Below are positions 35,227 to 47,432 of a stretch of DNA of 60,000 nt, one piece after another. The notes beneath the pieces are model-generated. The model saw only the letters and a list, made by a program, of their open reading frames with translations, was not told the origin of the DNA and ran no database searches. Within the stretch, counting starts at the first letter, position 1; the number at the start of each line of letters is the position of its first letter. The DNA comes from Owenia fusiformis (taxonomy: Eukaryota > Annelida > Polychaeta > Sabellida > Oweniidae): contig CAIIXF020000012.1 in the NCBI GenBank assembly GCA_903813345.2, forward strand, positions 13,748,932-13,808,931. Direction: 5' to 3'. The position numbers and the translations under genes are program-made.

Positions 35227-38200
35227 GAGAGGTTTCGCAAAGCGAATTAGCTAAAACGTATCCGCATCCGTATCTCGTTACGTTTACGGATACGTATTTC
35301 GATAATTTTCGTTTCGCAGTTCGTTTTTTGAAGTACGTAATTATAAACGCATCTCAATCCGTGTTTAATAGTAGTGAAAACTAGGGTCAAATAAAAGGCT
35401 TCATCTGCACTAAGATTTCAAAACACCATTGGGAGTGACAGCTTTCAGAATCACAACTCCAAAAGTATTTTTGGTGAGTGCAAAATACATATTAACCCTT
35501 TCATCCCTAAGGTGTCATTTATTAATTTCATGACATCAATTTCAAAATGAAGAATATCCTTTAGGCCAGGAAAGATTATTTCCTGGTTTACAATATCCAA
35601 TTCAGTGTCAAATGATACCTTTGGGAATATTCAAGGGTTTGAAAACAGATAGGCTGAATAGTGGTCATTAAGTGACATGCAGTGACTGCATTATGCCACA
35701 AAATGCGAAAACATTTCTAAAATCACTTGACATACTGCACATGAACCTTTAATTTCATGTTTTTGCAGCTGTATATTTTGGTAATAATTCAAGATCAAAT
35801 AAATAAAAAAAATAGCGACTTGGGCCAGGCCAAGGCATTCGAAAACCATACGTTTTCACATAAGCCACCCCCTTTCCTCATACATGGGCTTTGGTTGAAA
35901 ACCCATGCCTCATATAAACTAAGGAGGGGAACAAAGTAACATATTTGATCATAGAAAGCGACACAAATATATCAGTTATGCAATAAAAATATGTTTGTAT
36001 GAGAAATCAACAAAAGATATATTATGTAAAAAGATAAATTAGCATTGTTTTTCTTGAATTAATTGAACAACAGGGGACCAGCTCATCAGAGAACGACGCG
36101 AAGCTAACGCCTACCATGCCAGTTGAATATCTCACCATCATAATACCCTATATCCCCTTTGGGGTCTACATAGAATCAACTGATAAACCAACAACATAAT
36201 ACCCTAAACCGGCCATTTGTTTCTTATCCCAATAAACACCACAGCCTGCAGATCGGACACAGCCCACAACTCGACATATATAACCTATTACAACCAAACA
36301 CAACCTAGCTCACCAATCATGCAACAGTATAATAGAACATAACCCAGTGTCAAAATACTCAGAACGCAATATAGCATAACCCAGCACCAAAGCCAGCATG
36401 GCGCAACCTGACTTACAACCACCAAAACACAACCAACTGTCAGATTAACACAATATGTCACAACCCAATAATAAGACAACAAAGACAAATACAACCAATT
36501 GTTGAATTAACTCAACACAAATGTGCACAATCCAACACTAAACAATAAAAACACAATCAGGCACAATCAATAAAACACAACTAAACTAACAATCATGAAA
36601 ACACATCGAACTGTGAAATTATCACCACACAATTTGGCGCAACCCAATGTTAAACCAACAAAAGAAAACACAGCCCATTGTTCAAGTAACACAACACAAT
36701 TTTTCAAAACCCAAAACCAAACAATCAAAACAAAATCAGGCACAGGCAAAAACACATTAAAATTGTAGTACCGAGATACACAACTAACTTAACCCAATTG
36801 GAGACAACGCCAATCACACAACACAATCAGACAAAACAAGATACCTCACCCGACTAGCCACAACCAGCTAGCCAACCAACAGAACATATCCACAAGAAAA
36901 AACAACCCATTATAAGATTAACATAACACAATGGGACACAACCCGATACTAAATCACCAGACTAACAATCATCAAAAGAGAACCTAATCTCAAACGTACA
37001 CAACACATTTCGGCAAAACCTATACCTACTTGACACCAACCCACCATTACACAACCAGGCTTAGTCAAATACTCAATCGATTTACTCAACCCATCAAAAC
37101 ACAATCAGGCACAACCAATAAACCACAACGAAACGTTGATACCGATTTACTCAACTAAATTATTCCAACTGGAGACAATCGCACAAACAATCGGGGACAA
37201 CCCGATATCTATTGAATATGTACTTGAATTACAACCCCCCCCCCCCTCTTCCCTATCATCACAAGGCTGCTAATGAAGAACACATCATGGACCACTACCC
37301 AAGAACATCTGGGAACATCTGGGGCCCCTACCGTGACTCATATGTAAGAGAGAAGATACGTTACAGGATCTGGATGCCAGGTCTGTCTTTAAAAAAATGA
37401 AAATAGGAAATGATACGCCAATATCATCATCCTAGGATCAAAGAAATATACTCTACCTGCTACATAATCACTGACGGTGGTTCGGGGAAGCCTGGGCACT
37501 AAACTTTAGGGCACTAGTCTCCCTGGACCTCCAAACGAGGCTACCTGGCTAGAATTTTTTTTCAAAATCATTCAGTTTTTCATCATACTGAGCACTTCTC
37601 GGGAGTTTTAAGCCAAAAAAGCCCACCCCCCCCCCCCCTTGCCACAAGCTGGATACGGGCAAGAGTGATGCGGGACGCCATCTTTAGACCCAATATCACA
37701 TTCATTGTCAAGGTCAGGAACAAGCTACTATACTCAAACTAGGCCCAAGACCCTGCTCTATATGAATTCGGAGCGTGGCTTAAGGCACAAAATATATATT
37801 CAGGTGGCCTAGCTGCTAACCGTTGGTTTGATGTCTATTACTTCATCAAAATTAGCACGACACACTTGATAACATATGTGTGTTACTAAAATTATACATT
37901 TAGGGAAAAATTTATCAAGATTTGAAGGACAAAATAGATACGGAGACAACTACGCACAGAAAGTGTTAGTTTACGTACTTTCGGTATTGCTGTTGGTATC
38001 ACAAACGTATTGAGTACACTTTTACTCCATCGATGCGTTACGGATTTTGATACGGATAGCTAAAACGTTGTGCGAAACATGTACACTGTAATTATTGCAA
38101 TACCATTCCATACAGTGTAAAATGAATTGAACATACCATTTGAAAACCTCGATTTATTTCAAATAATAAACAAATTCATTCACCAAATTTTAGTCAAATT

Positions 38201-38422
38201 ATACACAGCACACTGTGCTTGTTCATATAGTGATACCTTTAGAACTAAAAACAATATAATCGAAGGGTAAAATCGGATACGTAAATGACCAACGTACAAA
38301 AGCCTCATTTTTCGTGTTTTCCGTATCATTTCACGTATAAATTGAACTGACTACGCATAAATCTGATAAATACGTTACGGATACGGATCCGTGGAGCTAA
38401 AAAACGTTTTGCGAAACCTCTT
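35227..38422. mobile_element. 3.2 kb TIR element in copy A intron 1
   Basis: Terminal inverted repeats GAGAGGTTTCGC and GCGAAACCTCTT, flanked by TCACTA on both sides (35221-35226, 38423-38428). Copy B has a single uninterrupted TCACTA (56013-56018). Subterminal sequence at both ends is rich in GGATACG/CGTATCC words, as in elements with many transposase-binding sites. The interior has no transposase frame and contains a 1.1 kb A/C-rich domain. Superfamily uncertain. Confidence 0.85.
36090..37230 (+). repeat. A/C-rich, G-poor degenerate tandem domain
   Basis: Built from AACCCA, ACACAAC and AATCAGGCACAA-type words. AATCAGGCACAA recurs near 36556, 36737 and 37096, indicating a worn ~180-bp periodicity. 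Minus-strand open frames here merely reflect lack of A-rich stops and are not genes. Confidence 0.7.
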
Positions 38423-38718
38423 TCACTATCGCAGAATACACGTAAGTGCAACGACATTGCATATTAAACGCCATGGAGGCTGCACGGTCGTTCATCAAAA
38501 AAAATACTCATAAAACAAAATACAAATGCCCCCATATTTCATTTTCAATGTTTCTCCCTGACACGTTCTCAGTGTTGAGAAAAAAATAACAACAAAAAAA
38601 TGATCGAGTGTTTAAGATTTATCAACCCTTCTCGTTGTTATGGTAACTAAATCTTTGCACTTTGAATATACCAGTACATTTTTGTGTGAATATATTCAAT
38701 GTCCTGTTCGCATATTAC

Positions 38719-39028
38719 CTTCCAAGTAACCTTGTAGTTAAGGTACCAAGTTTGTCATACATCGATCCAGTCAAAACGAGTAAAACGCCTTTGATTGCAA
38801 CGGCTATCGCAAATATCAAGTTAAACTGTTCATCTTGCGCCGCACAGCGTTTGTCGAGGAGTTTGTTTCCGTACAGTTTGTCTCGCATTTAGACAAATGA
38901 CTAAAATAACGTTCTTCCTTTAAGACGAACACTAGAGAAGGCCAACCAAACATCATTCCTCCGAAAATAAGGTTCTCAAGAACACCCCAGGCTAAGAAAA
39001 AAATGACACCGCCTCGGAACAGTGCCAT
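38719..39028 (-). CDS. SLC43A3-like: Copy A, coding exon 1 (13-bp deletion)
   Basis: Encodes TM1 and the CETNCTETN loop, then shifts frame near 38848 and reads a short aberrant tail to a stop. Codes for LSKCETN where copy B has LCKCETN, so one loop cysteine is also changed. Confidence 0.8.
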
Positions 39029-39637
39029 TATTTCTACAATGAACCAAATATATGTATGATAATTTTTTGCCATTAGTTTTGTTTTAATCATCAAATTTGG
39101 TACCAAATATTTAGAATAACTTTATTTAGAGCCTGATCTTTGAAAATATATTCACAATTCAGCCTGTCTCAAACATAAACATATATTTTAGTTATTTTTC
39201 TGAATCGTGTGGATCGATTGACAATTAAACACTGGTATACTATTTCTGCTTGTCACGTTTTATGTCTAAAATGTTCTCATTTAAAACCACAATTTACACA
39301 ATGTAATTTTCTAGAAATATGTTTACTCAAATAATCTTAGTATTATTTGGGTAGTTATCTATGTCTTGATAAATTATGAAAATGTTCAATGTGATATCAA
39401 CCTATAAAAAAGTTCTTCATACAGAAACAAAATTATAACGCAGTGGTTTAACATAGTCACTATTGCTTCAAATACTGTTCGGGTTAGTAAGTCCTATTAG
39501 ATATTGTTGAAGTTAAACGTAGTTGAAGATAATTTGCTGATATCACACCAAAATAGTTATTCAATATGCTTCAGGTTTATGTAATATAGTAACAAAGAAC
39601 AAGTCTATTGCGTGTGTGGACCACTTAAACTGCAACT

Positions 39638-39752
39638 ACCATGCTAATGACATGAAAATGACATGCTAATGATATGCTAATGACATGCTAATGATATGCT
39701 AATGACATGCTTATGGTATGCTAATGATATGCTAATGACATGCTAATCAGTC
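39638..39752. repeat. 11-bp minisatellite ATGCTAATGAY, copy A flank
   Basis: About nine units alternating ATGCTAATGAC and ATGCTAATGAT, upstream of gene A. The orthologous array is at 59336-59456 with slightly different length. Confidence 0.9.
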
Positions 39753-40429
39753 AGCATTACATAAAGGACCATGTTTTTTTACAGAATGATTTCAATAATT
39801 GGTTTAAGAGAAAAACATTGTTGAATTCAGTTCACCATATCGATACCTATCCTTTTGGTTATAGACCAATCGAGTCAAATGAATCCTTATATTTAACAAA
39901 TAAATCGTAATTAAAACCAAATAAATTCTATGTTAGGATGTCTCCAGGGAATATGTATGCAAAGTGTTGAGACTTTACTCTTAAAGGTGAAGAAATGAGA
40001 GTAAATATACAGACTTGGGACTTGTTCTGGCCCGGCTACTATAATGTTTAACATCTGCACAACTAATTTTATTCTTTCTTGAGAATGATTTTGTTTATAC
40101 ATGTACCATGTATCATATACTCGTATATGCGTTATTTACATCAATCGTTCACTGATAACTCGTGTAATATCATATATATATCCATTTGTTACGACTTTAG
40201 TTCTCAGATTACTCTCACTGTTAACATACGAATCCTATATATCAAATCCATGGTATTTGGATATCACTCCAATACGCTTAGGAGTTTTCCATTTTAACAT
40301 CTCGTATATCTTAAAATGTCTACAACCCTCACATACCTGTTCATTGACTTGGACTTGTTTACTGTTTATCTTACTCCGACTCAACTGTCATATCAGACTG
40401 TATAACTGTTCTTAGTACATTGATTAATT

Positions 40430-41270
40430 GAGTTTTCAATTCAATCGCGTATAAATATAAACATGTGCACGAAGCACATGAATACTAATATTTTATAATT
40501 CACATCATTTTGTAATTGCCCCTTTAGCACATGTGCTTATCATATTTACCAAGACAATACATGCAATAGTATATGCAATATAACCTCCAGGAAAAGAACT
40601 CATAGAGATGATAAAATAATTTCGACTTTGAGACAGGAAAGGTGCAAACTACCCAACCCAAATGATATTCAGAATTGTCGCCTCTGTTGCGGCACTTCCC
40701 GGTGTAAAAGGGTAGGAGGTCCTACTTTCCATTGATTTATATGGTGACCTAAATACAACTCTTTCCCTTATTATCATATCCACAATCAGGGCCAGTGAGG
40801 GCCTTTAAGGAAGGGGACCATAATCCCCAGGGGACCATAATTTCTTTTACACCGGGTTCGATTCCTGAAGGAATATATCTGTTGTTTTTTACTTTTTTGG
40901 ATGTAGGCTCGCTCGCAGGTCTCAAAAATGGACCCAAATTTTGAAAAATTCCTTCAAAATTGAGAAAGTTATTCCCTAACTAAGAAAGTAACGTTTTGGG
41001 GTCACCGTGTGCAGGGAATTCATTTGAAGCCCCCTCCCCAGCCAGAAATGAATGAATATGAATCGCTCAACAATTAAAAAATTTGGACATTAAATAAATA
41101 AAGCCCTGATATTTTATAGAATTAAAGACAAAATGTATATATTCACCAGAAAGACGAAAGGATTTGCCTTGCACACATTTCAAATCGTGTGTCCAAAAAA
41201 GGATTTGAGAACATTTTTTAAATTTTCAACAATTCTCAAAACGTTCATGATTCTCGTCATTAATAATTTG
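40430..41270. other. Intergenic, with a fragment of the 58-kb fold-back MITE
   Basis: 40580-40660 (AACCTCCAGGAAAAG, AGAGATGATAAAATAATTTC) matches 58188-58255 within the 707-bp element. Near 40850 ACCGGGTTCGATTCCTG resembles a tRNA B box. No gene seen. Confidence 0.45.
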
Positions 41271-41600
41271 TATTACATACCCAGCGAAGCATTTGTATTG
41301 AAGTCAATGGAGCTGAAGGTCGGCTATATATTCCTGTATAGCCGCCAAACCTTTTACCATGACAATCTTATGACGTCATCGGGACGTCATGTTTCATTTC
41401 TTCCTAATTTCACTCGCACACAGACACGTGGCGTCATTGATATAACGTAGCCATGATATAAAAGTATGTAATACAACAGTTATGTCCGTATCATTGAATA
41501 TATGCCTTCGGTCTGTCGTAATATAACCCTCGCAAGCTCGGGCTATATATGGTGACAGACCTTAGGCATATATTCAATGATAGGGACATAACTGCTAAGT
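41270..41600 (+). repeat. CCAGCGAAGCATTTG repeat with hairpin
   Basis: Starts ACATACCCAGCGAAGCATTT and ends in a hairpin (41485-41590: TATCATTGAATATATGCC pairs with GGCATATATTCAATGATA). Related to 44385-44640 in the same orientation. Confidence 0.65.
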
Positions 41601-41938
41601 AAATCAGCGGATGTTGATAGGAAATGGAATGTATTTTTATTTTCGATTCAAAGAAAGAACAAATGGGTATTTTCAGCACTATGTGTTCTTTATTGCAAGA
41701 CATTACAATTTAAAAGAAAGGTTTACTTTAAGAGCCTACGCAGCACAATGGATATCTTGTTATTTCAATTTTGTTCTTTTTGGAATTTCAGCCAATGTTT
41801 CATTTTATTACTATACTAATTATCATCTGCCACTCGGCAGTACCAATTGAGAGTATTCGTGTAACCATAAAGACTTTTATTGTGCGCCATGATTAAATAA
41901 ATATTACATTCTTCGAAAATATTTGCTATTGAATATTT

Positions 41939-42773
41939 TCACCCTATGCAGACAGAGCCTGTGGGAAATATTGGGTGCGGCGCAAATGAGCGGAGGGTGC
42001 GGAGCTAACGGTCATTTTTGAATTTAAAATTGGATTATTTCTGAAACTAAGCCGTTTTGGGACTTCAAATATACCAAGATATGTGTATTTGACACCAAAT
42101 ATCAAATTGTGAAAATAGTAGTGCAATTCATTTTATAGCGACGCATTATGCCTTAAACATTTCCCAGACCTATATATTTTGAGACTATCCTTTTAATACT
42201 GCGTCCCCAGCATTCATAAAAAATGGTGTTCAAGATACACTACCCATGCAAATTATTTTTGCATCTTGGAAGCCAGGCAGTATCTGTTTGATTTTATAAA
42301 AAATTGGAAATGTTCTTCAGATATGAGCCCCCTCTAAATATTGGGTGCGGAGGTACGTTTATGGAGCTCCTCCGCACCCAATATTTAGAGGGGGCTCATA
42401 TCTGAAAAACATTTCCGAATTTTTATAAAATCACACAGATACTGCCTGGCTTCCAAGATGCAAAAATAATTTGTATAGATAGTGTACCTTGAACACCATT
42501 TTTTATTAATGCTGGGGACTCAGTATTAAAAGGATGATTTCAAAATATATAGGTCTGGGAAAGGTTTAAGGCACACTGCGTCGCTATAGAATGAATTGCG
42601 CTACTATTTTCACAATTGTATGAAATACACATATCTTGGTATATTTGAAGTCCCAAAACGGCCTAGTTTCAGAAATATCCCAAATTTAAATTCAAAAATG
42701 ACCGTTAGCTCCGCACCCTCCGCTCATTTTCTCCGCACCCAATATTTCCCACAGGCTCTGTCTGCATAAGGTG
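41939..42773. mobile_element. 835-bp near-perfect palindromic (fold-back) element
   Basis: Two ~400-bp arms meet at about 42362 (CCTCCGCACCCAATATT against AATATTGGGTGCGGAGG). Outer ends are ATGCAGACAGAGCCTGTGGG and its complement. Arms differ by scattered substitutions. No coding capacity. Confidence 0.85.
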
Positions 42774-43380
42774 ATTTTGCTATTCAATAACTAACTGTTA
42801 GTTCATAGGGTGATTATGAACACTCCTCTATTATAAAAGGAAATACCAAATGATATCTTTTGATTTGGAATCTTTTCAAAAAATCATCTTATCTCAGTAT
42901 TGAAGTATGAGAATCGCATGTTTCAGAATTTGTCATATCTTTGAATGAACCCTAAAGTCTATCTCAATGACCTCCCTAAAATAGCTCGTTTTAAAAGATA
43001 TGCTCCTTAAAGATATGTTAAAATTTGCCCTTTAAAGGGTTCCGATAAGCTTCCCGTATAAAAAACAATATGGCTTTTATAAATGTGTGACGATCTATAC
43101 TGTACCAATGTTATATACAAAAGTTAGAGGTGTTGACACAACGACCTCGAGCCTTTGAACCCTTGAGTATTATTCCGGGATCGAGCCTTTTATACTAAAT
43201 GGTGAGCAACACCAGAAACGAGCGTTCGATTTGCTAAACGATATGCGTCACCCTTTAAGTTAGCTCAATGTATGACTTTTGATTTGGATTTCATTAAACA
43301 AATGGTGGATTCGCTCATATTCGAAGCAGTGCCATTATTACTACAACGAATCGAATACATGAATTATATGTAAATCATGT
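42774..43380. other. AT-rich interval
   Basis: No gene or clear repeat recognised. Confidence 0.4.
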
Positions 43381-43690
43381 CAAGTTTTTGCGAGATATTT
43401 TAGAATTTGACATAGATTTTAAAAATTAGAGGCGAATACAAGTTTCGTGTGCTATTCGTTGTAATTCGTGTCAATGCGTTACGATCGGTAAATCTTCGCA
43501 TAGGCTTCGTCAATGTACGTCAAGTTGATCGAACTAGAACGACCCCATCACGAATCTGCGACAGTTTGCGAAGTTGCACGAACAGTAACGAAAGCTTACG
43601 TATTAAAACTAATGGAAGAATTGCTAAATAGCTTTCAAATCTCGTTGAAGTCTCGTTTATAATGAGATCGAACGAGATCTGCATACGAAT
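43380..43690. repeat. CpG-rich word cluster
   Basis: TTCGT/ACGAA and TACG words recur at ~10-base spacing in an otherwise AT-rich region. The 60-codon frame inside reflects this composition. Resembles in style the GAACG-rich MITE but shares no TIR. Confidence 0.4.
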
Positions 43691-44049
43691 AATTGCGCTT
43701 TAGTTAATATGTTTGAGGTGTTCATCGCTGACGGGGAGATCAACGTTGTTGCGGTTTATTTCGTCAGAATTGACTTTACCTCATGCGCCAGGCTGTGTTT
43801 GGTGGATTCGCTCATGCGTGAGGGAGCCTTTAAATGTTATTTCCCCCTTTGGCATATGTGCTACAGATTTGCCAAAACAATGTTTTATCCAAATGATGTA
43901 ATTAAGTCCCCAGATATGACGATAAAATAAGAAAAAGCCGCAGAATACTATAATGAAAGAGAAAGTCTGTTTTTAATGAGTAAAGTGACATATGTATCAA
44001 GAAGCTGCAAATCAAAATTAGAAAACCTTGAAATGCGAATTTCAATGTA

Positions 44050-44800
44050 CAGGGTGTTCCAAAAGTAACAGGACTGGTGCTGGCATTTTGTTGAATATGC
44101 ACCAATCGTCTTCGAAATTTTACATAATGTTCTTTCATGTATCACTACTAAAACTGCAAAGTTTCGACAGAAATAGATGTTGCATGATCAGAAGAGTATG
44201 GCATGGTGCATGATATTAGAACTCAAGACCTAGCTCCTCTATAGCCATGCATGGTCTTCAATGGTGACCTGCCAGGTGCGTTATCATGGTAGAAAACGGG
44301 CTTCAAAATTGGTATTTTCAAAAACTCAACCATGAATTGTTCAGACTGTTATTCATAGTGATATTCCAGGAAATTGAATAAATGCTAGTATTACATACCT
44401 AGCGAAGCATTTGTATGGAAGTCAATGGGAAAGTTAGCGAGCTATATCCACCGATATTGCCCGATTACCCCGATATAGCCCGCTTACCTCGTTTTGATAT
44501 TAGATTTCTTTAATAACCATGATAATATCATGACGTCACGTCATTGATACAAAGTAACCATGGGAACAAAGGCATGTAACACATCAGTTATGTCACTATG
44601 ACGTGAAATATGCCTTGCCCCGGGTATTGTGATGTCATGTTACTATAGTAACCATAACTCTACCCGAATTTCATCGTTTTTTCTGAAACTATACAATTTT
44701 AGTTGCAATACTTCAAAGTACAATTTGTGAAAATTTGAAGACACTCGGTGCAAAATTGACAAAATGCCAGCACCAGTCCTGTTACTTTTGGAACATCCTG
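44050..44800. mobile_element. Mariner-type MITE (751 bp), carrying a second repeat
   Basis: 41-bp TIRs starting CAGGGTGTTCCAAAAGTAAC with one mismatch, each flanked by TA (44048-49, 44801-02): a Tc1/mariner signature. No transposase. 44385-44640 inside it belongs to the 41.3-kb repeat family, so it captured or was invaded by that repeat. Confidence 0.85.
44385..44640 (+). repeat. CTAGCGAAGCATTTG repeat nested in the mariner MITE
   Basis: Matches 41270-41500 through ACATACCTAGCGAAGCATTT, GAAGTCAATGG, GACGTCA and AACACATCAGTTATGTC words. Confidence 0.6.
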
Positions 44801-45043
44801 TATGCATCTACATTCATAAGGAGTTACTTTACACATTCCATTTATGCAAGGTAATATATCTTACATGTATGAAAAAATGATATAGAAAGTTATTTAGTGC
44901 GTATAAACAGAGCTTTTTTTATGTTCAATAAAAATTGTATTTCTTTTTTTCTCAAATACCAAGCCATGTGTACTTGTATCTCTGCAGCGATTCTTAATTT
45001 GTTCTTAATCCATTAGGCTTTGCATGTAAAATATTCAAAAATA

Positions 45044-46445
45044 TAAGGGCGACCCAAAAAACAGAACCCTCCAAAAATGAGATAAGTTCTATAATATGCG
45101 ATCAGCTTTACTTTTCATGTACAGAAACTACAACCTATGGATGACAATGTGGGACTTTTGTTTCATAATATTCAATATTTTTCTTGTTATGGTCAATTAA
45201 TAAATGTGCCTACTTTTGAAAGAAAAGAAAGTGTAAACTTTTCGTGTCAACTAAATGGTTACACAATATTTGTTTAAACCCATTAAACCCATTATTAACT
45301 TCTTGTTAAGCTGTATTAATTTTTTGTGAGTATAGATGTTGAGATATCATTAATGAGGAAGTGTTCCAGCATAATATGCCACCATTATCAATTAATGAGT
45401 CATTAAACATCACAAATTAATCAATAATCTCTGGTGTTATTTTCATAAAGTCTCTTTTAGACCGGGAGTCAAACTGTGACAATATTTTGAATTTATCAGC
45501 TTATTTAAGTTGTATTACACTATCAAACCTATTTGAATTTTGTCTGGAATGAATGAATATGTTTAAATAAAGCGAGTTGGTCGATTATCAGTTTATCAGA
45601 ATATGTTGTGGGGCATATTTTACCATCTTTCTTGGGTTACAATATGGCGACCAACGTCGATATCACCTCACACTTCCGGTGACCTTGATGCAAAAAATCT
45701 CCATCACTTATGTCAGTGGGCCAATTGATATTATTCTTTTTAATATAATCACTTTACCTAGTGTTTTTTTTAGTTTTATTTCTATTTCCTCAATTACACA
45801 TAAAGCTACATATTGAGACGAACAGAGAGCCAACCATTAGTTCTGCTTTAAGCCATCTTTAGGTATGACTGCACCTTCTGAGTGAATCTGTGTTCAATTG
45901 AATCACACAGAGTGCTTTCAGGTGTCATCACACCCTCATTCTTAGAAACGTCTCTAGATAGTTTCTCTTTCTCCCTCTTTGAACTCATTATTTAGTATTT
46001 GACTTTGATATCACATGTCAAGCAGTCCCCTTAACTGATCATTCAGCTGTCTTACTGATTTCTTGAAAATTCACCCAATGAAATTTCGTACAGTGTTCTT
46101 GCCCAGAGACCGGGAATTTTATTCATCTGATGTCTACTAGGTGTTTTACAATTGCCTATCCTTCATTTTTTAATTAAAATATTGAATTAGACTTTCATTT
46201 CACGTCTTCCTTGGAATTTCCTTCCAAATTTCTCATAACTTCTCATGATATGATTTTGTCTCAATGTTGATTTTCCGAAAACTGGACACATTCTAAGATC
46301 ATCCACGATATCACAAATACCAATTTTGTTAAACAAACCTGATATAATATTATCATCCATAGATTCTAGTTTATGCACATAAAATTGGGTTGATAAGTAT
46401 TTAGAAATTATTACACTTTTAGAGAGTTCTGTTTGGATCACCCTG
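45044..46445. mobile_element. Possible 1.4 kb mariner-like element
   Basis: Left end TAAGGGCGACCCAAAAAACA and inverted right end CAGGGTGATCCAAACAGAAC, each next to TA, resemble mariner termini. The length suits an autonomous mariner, yet neither strand has a recognisable DD(E/D) transposase. The 84-codon minus frame at 46187-46441 is unassigned. It could be two unrelated mariner ends. Confidence 0.45.
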
Positions 46446-46657
46446 TAGTCTAGCTAATATCCGGGCAATGCTAACGTAAAGTACCAAGCTCTCAAAAAGA
46501 AATTTGACCCAGCCCTTGTTAGTTTTACAAATCAGATTATCAAAGTGCTCTTTGATCATAATTAGAAATATTTAAAAACAGGAATCCATGCAGCCATCTT
46601 AGGCAAACTTTCATTTTGTAGCCCCACTGTACAATCTTTGGTAGAAAGGATCTAGTG

Positions 46658-47432
46658 CACCCGCCATTATGATCTCCCCATGAACAAAATGAATCATTTT
46701 AGGGTGTAACATAAAGAATACAATGTCACATAATACTGTGGAAAATATTTAAGCGTTTGGACCCACATGGGCTGAGGTTGAGGTCATTAAGTTCAGCAAG
46801 GGTGTATTGACTTGTCATTGGATGTGCTCCATTGACTTAACATGTGGATATCATCAGATTCCAATGGAGGCCATTGGTTTCTATTGATTTTCACAAAAAT
46901 ACCGAAAATACACTATGACCTGAATCGATTGCAAATTAAATAATTTCACAATATGACACAAATGGTATATCACATCAGATGTGCAAATATAAAGTTTGCA
47001 ATCGATTCAGGTCATACTTCAAATTAAAGGCTTAGACATTTTTTCATCATTTTTTTCCTACAAAATGGCTATAGGAAAATGCTTCAAAAGCAAATTTTAA
47101 ACTTATGAAATCCCATACAACGTTGTAAATCCAATTTAGATTATACTGTTATGTTTCATTAATTAATAACATATTTGGATAAGATGTAGGGATGTGTAGG
47201 ATGCAAATGGATTTTGACAGACACAAAAACACTTCCTGGTTTGGCATCTCGACCCCTGTACACTTTATGATTAAATATTGGCCCTAATAAGTGGTCCATT
47301 CATCAATACAGTGCTGAATATAGGTCAAAAAGATACTAGTGCACATATAAATGTAATAATAAAAGCAGTATTTTTATTTTGAAAAATCAGATGAATTATT
47401 TTTTTCTCATGGGGAGATCCCAATGGAGGGTG
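46658..47432. mobile_element. 775-bp TIR MITE with internal hairpin
   Basis: Ends CACCCGCCATTATGATCTCC and inverted CACCCTCCATTGGGATCTCC, both continuing CCATGA. Inside, CCTGAATCGATTGCAAA (about 46919) pairs with TTTGCAATCGATTCAGG (about 46996-47012). No coding capacity. Confidence 0.7.

Larger units (their letters stand above)
29756..39028 (-). pseudogene. SLC43A3-like: SLC43A3-like solute carrier, copy A, frameshifted in exon 1
   Basis: Eight coding exons: 39028-38719, 35030-34984, 34124-33955, 31903-31453, 30961-30839, 30720-30552, 30413-30290, 29947-29756. All have GT-AG borders and compatible phases, and the product follows the 12-TM SLC43 pattern from GWPSLVFVLK and MFS motif A to FPSQHFGKLYG and a short C-tail. 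Exon 1 is 310 bp versus 323 in copy B and paralogue 1. A 13-bp deletion within the Cys-rich first extracellular loop shifts the frame to an early stop. Intron 1 holds a 3.2 kb transposon. Exons 2-8 look undamaged, so the lesion is recent, or an assembly error, or bypassed by another start. Mammalian SLC43A3 carries purine nucleobases; substrate here is unproven. Confidence 0.85.
29725..40430 (-). repeat. Segmental duplication unit A (SLC43A3-like gene plus flanks)
   Basis: Collinear with about 49215-60000 in exons, most introns and the 5' flank, including the 11-bp minisatellite. Lengths differ mainly because of transposon insertions on one side. Homology begins in the last exon of the gene and, on the other side, extends to at least 40200. 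Confidence 0.9.

Noticed and set aside
36288-36755. Hydrophobic, Cys/Val-rich minus-strand frames
   Set aside because: They are the translation of an A/C-rich low-complexity block on the opposite strand.
39638-39752. CRISPR-like array
   Set aside because: The units are contiguous 11-mers without spacers, a simple minisatellite in animal DNA.
45577-45816. 79-codon frame as transposase of the 1.4 kb mariner-like element
   Set aside because: No DD(E/D) signature or helix-turn-helix pattern could be seen in it or in the 46187-46441 frame.
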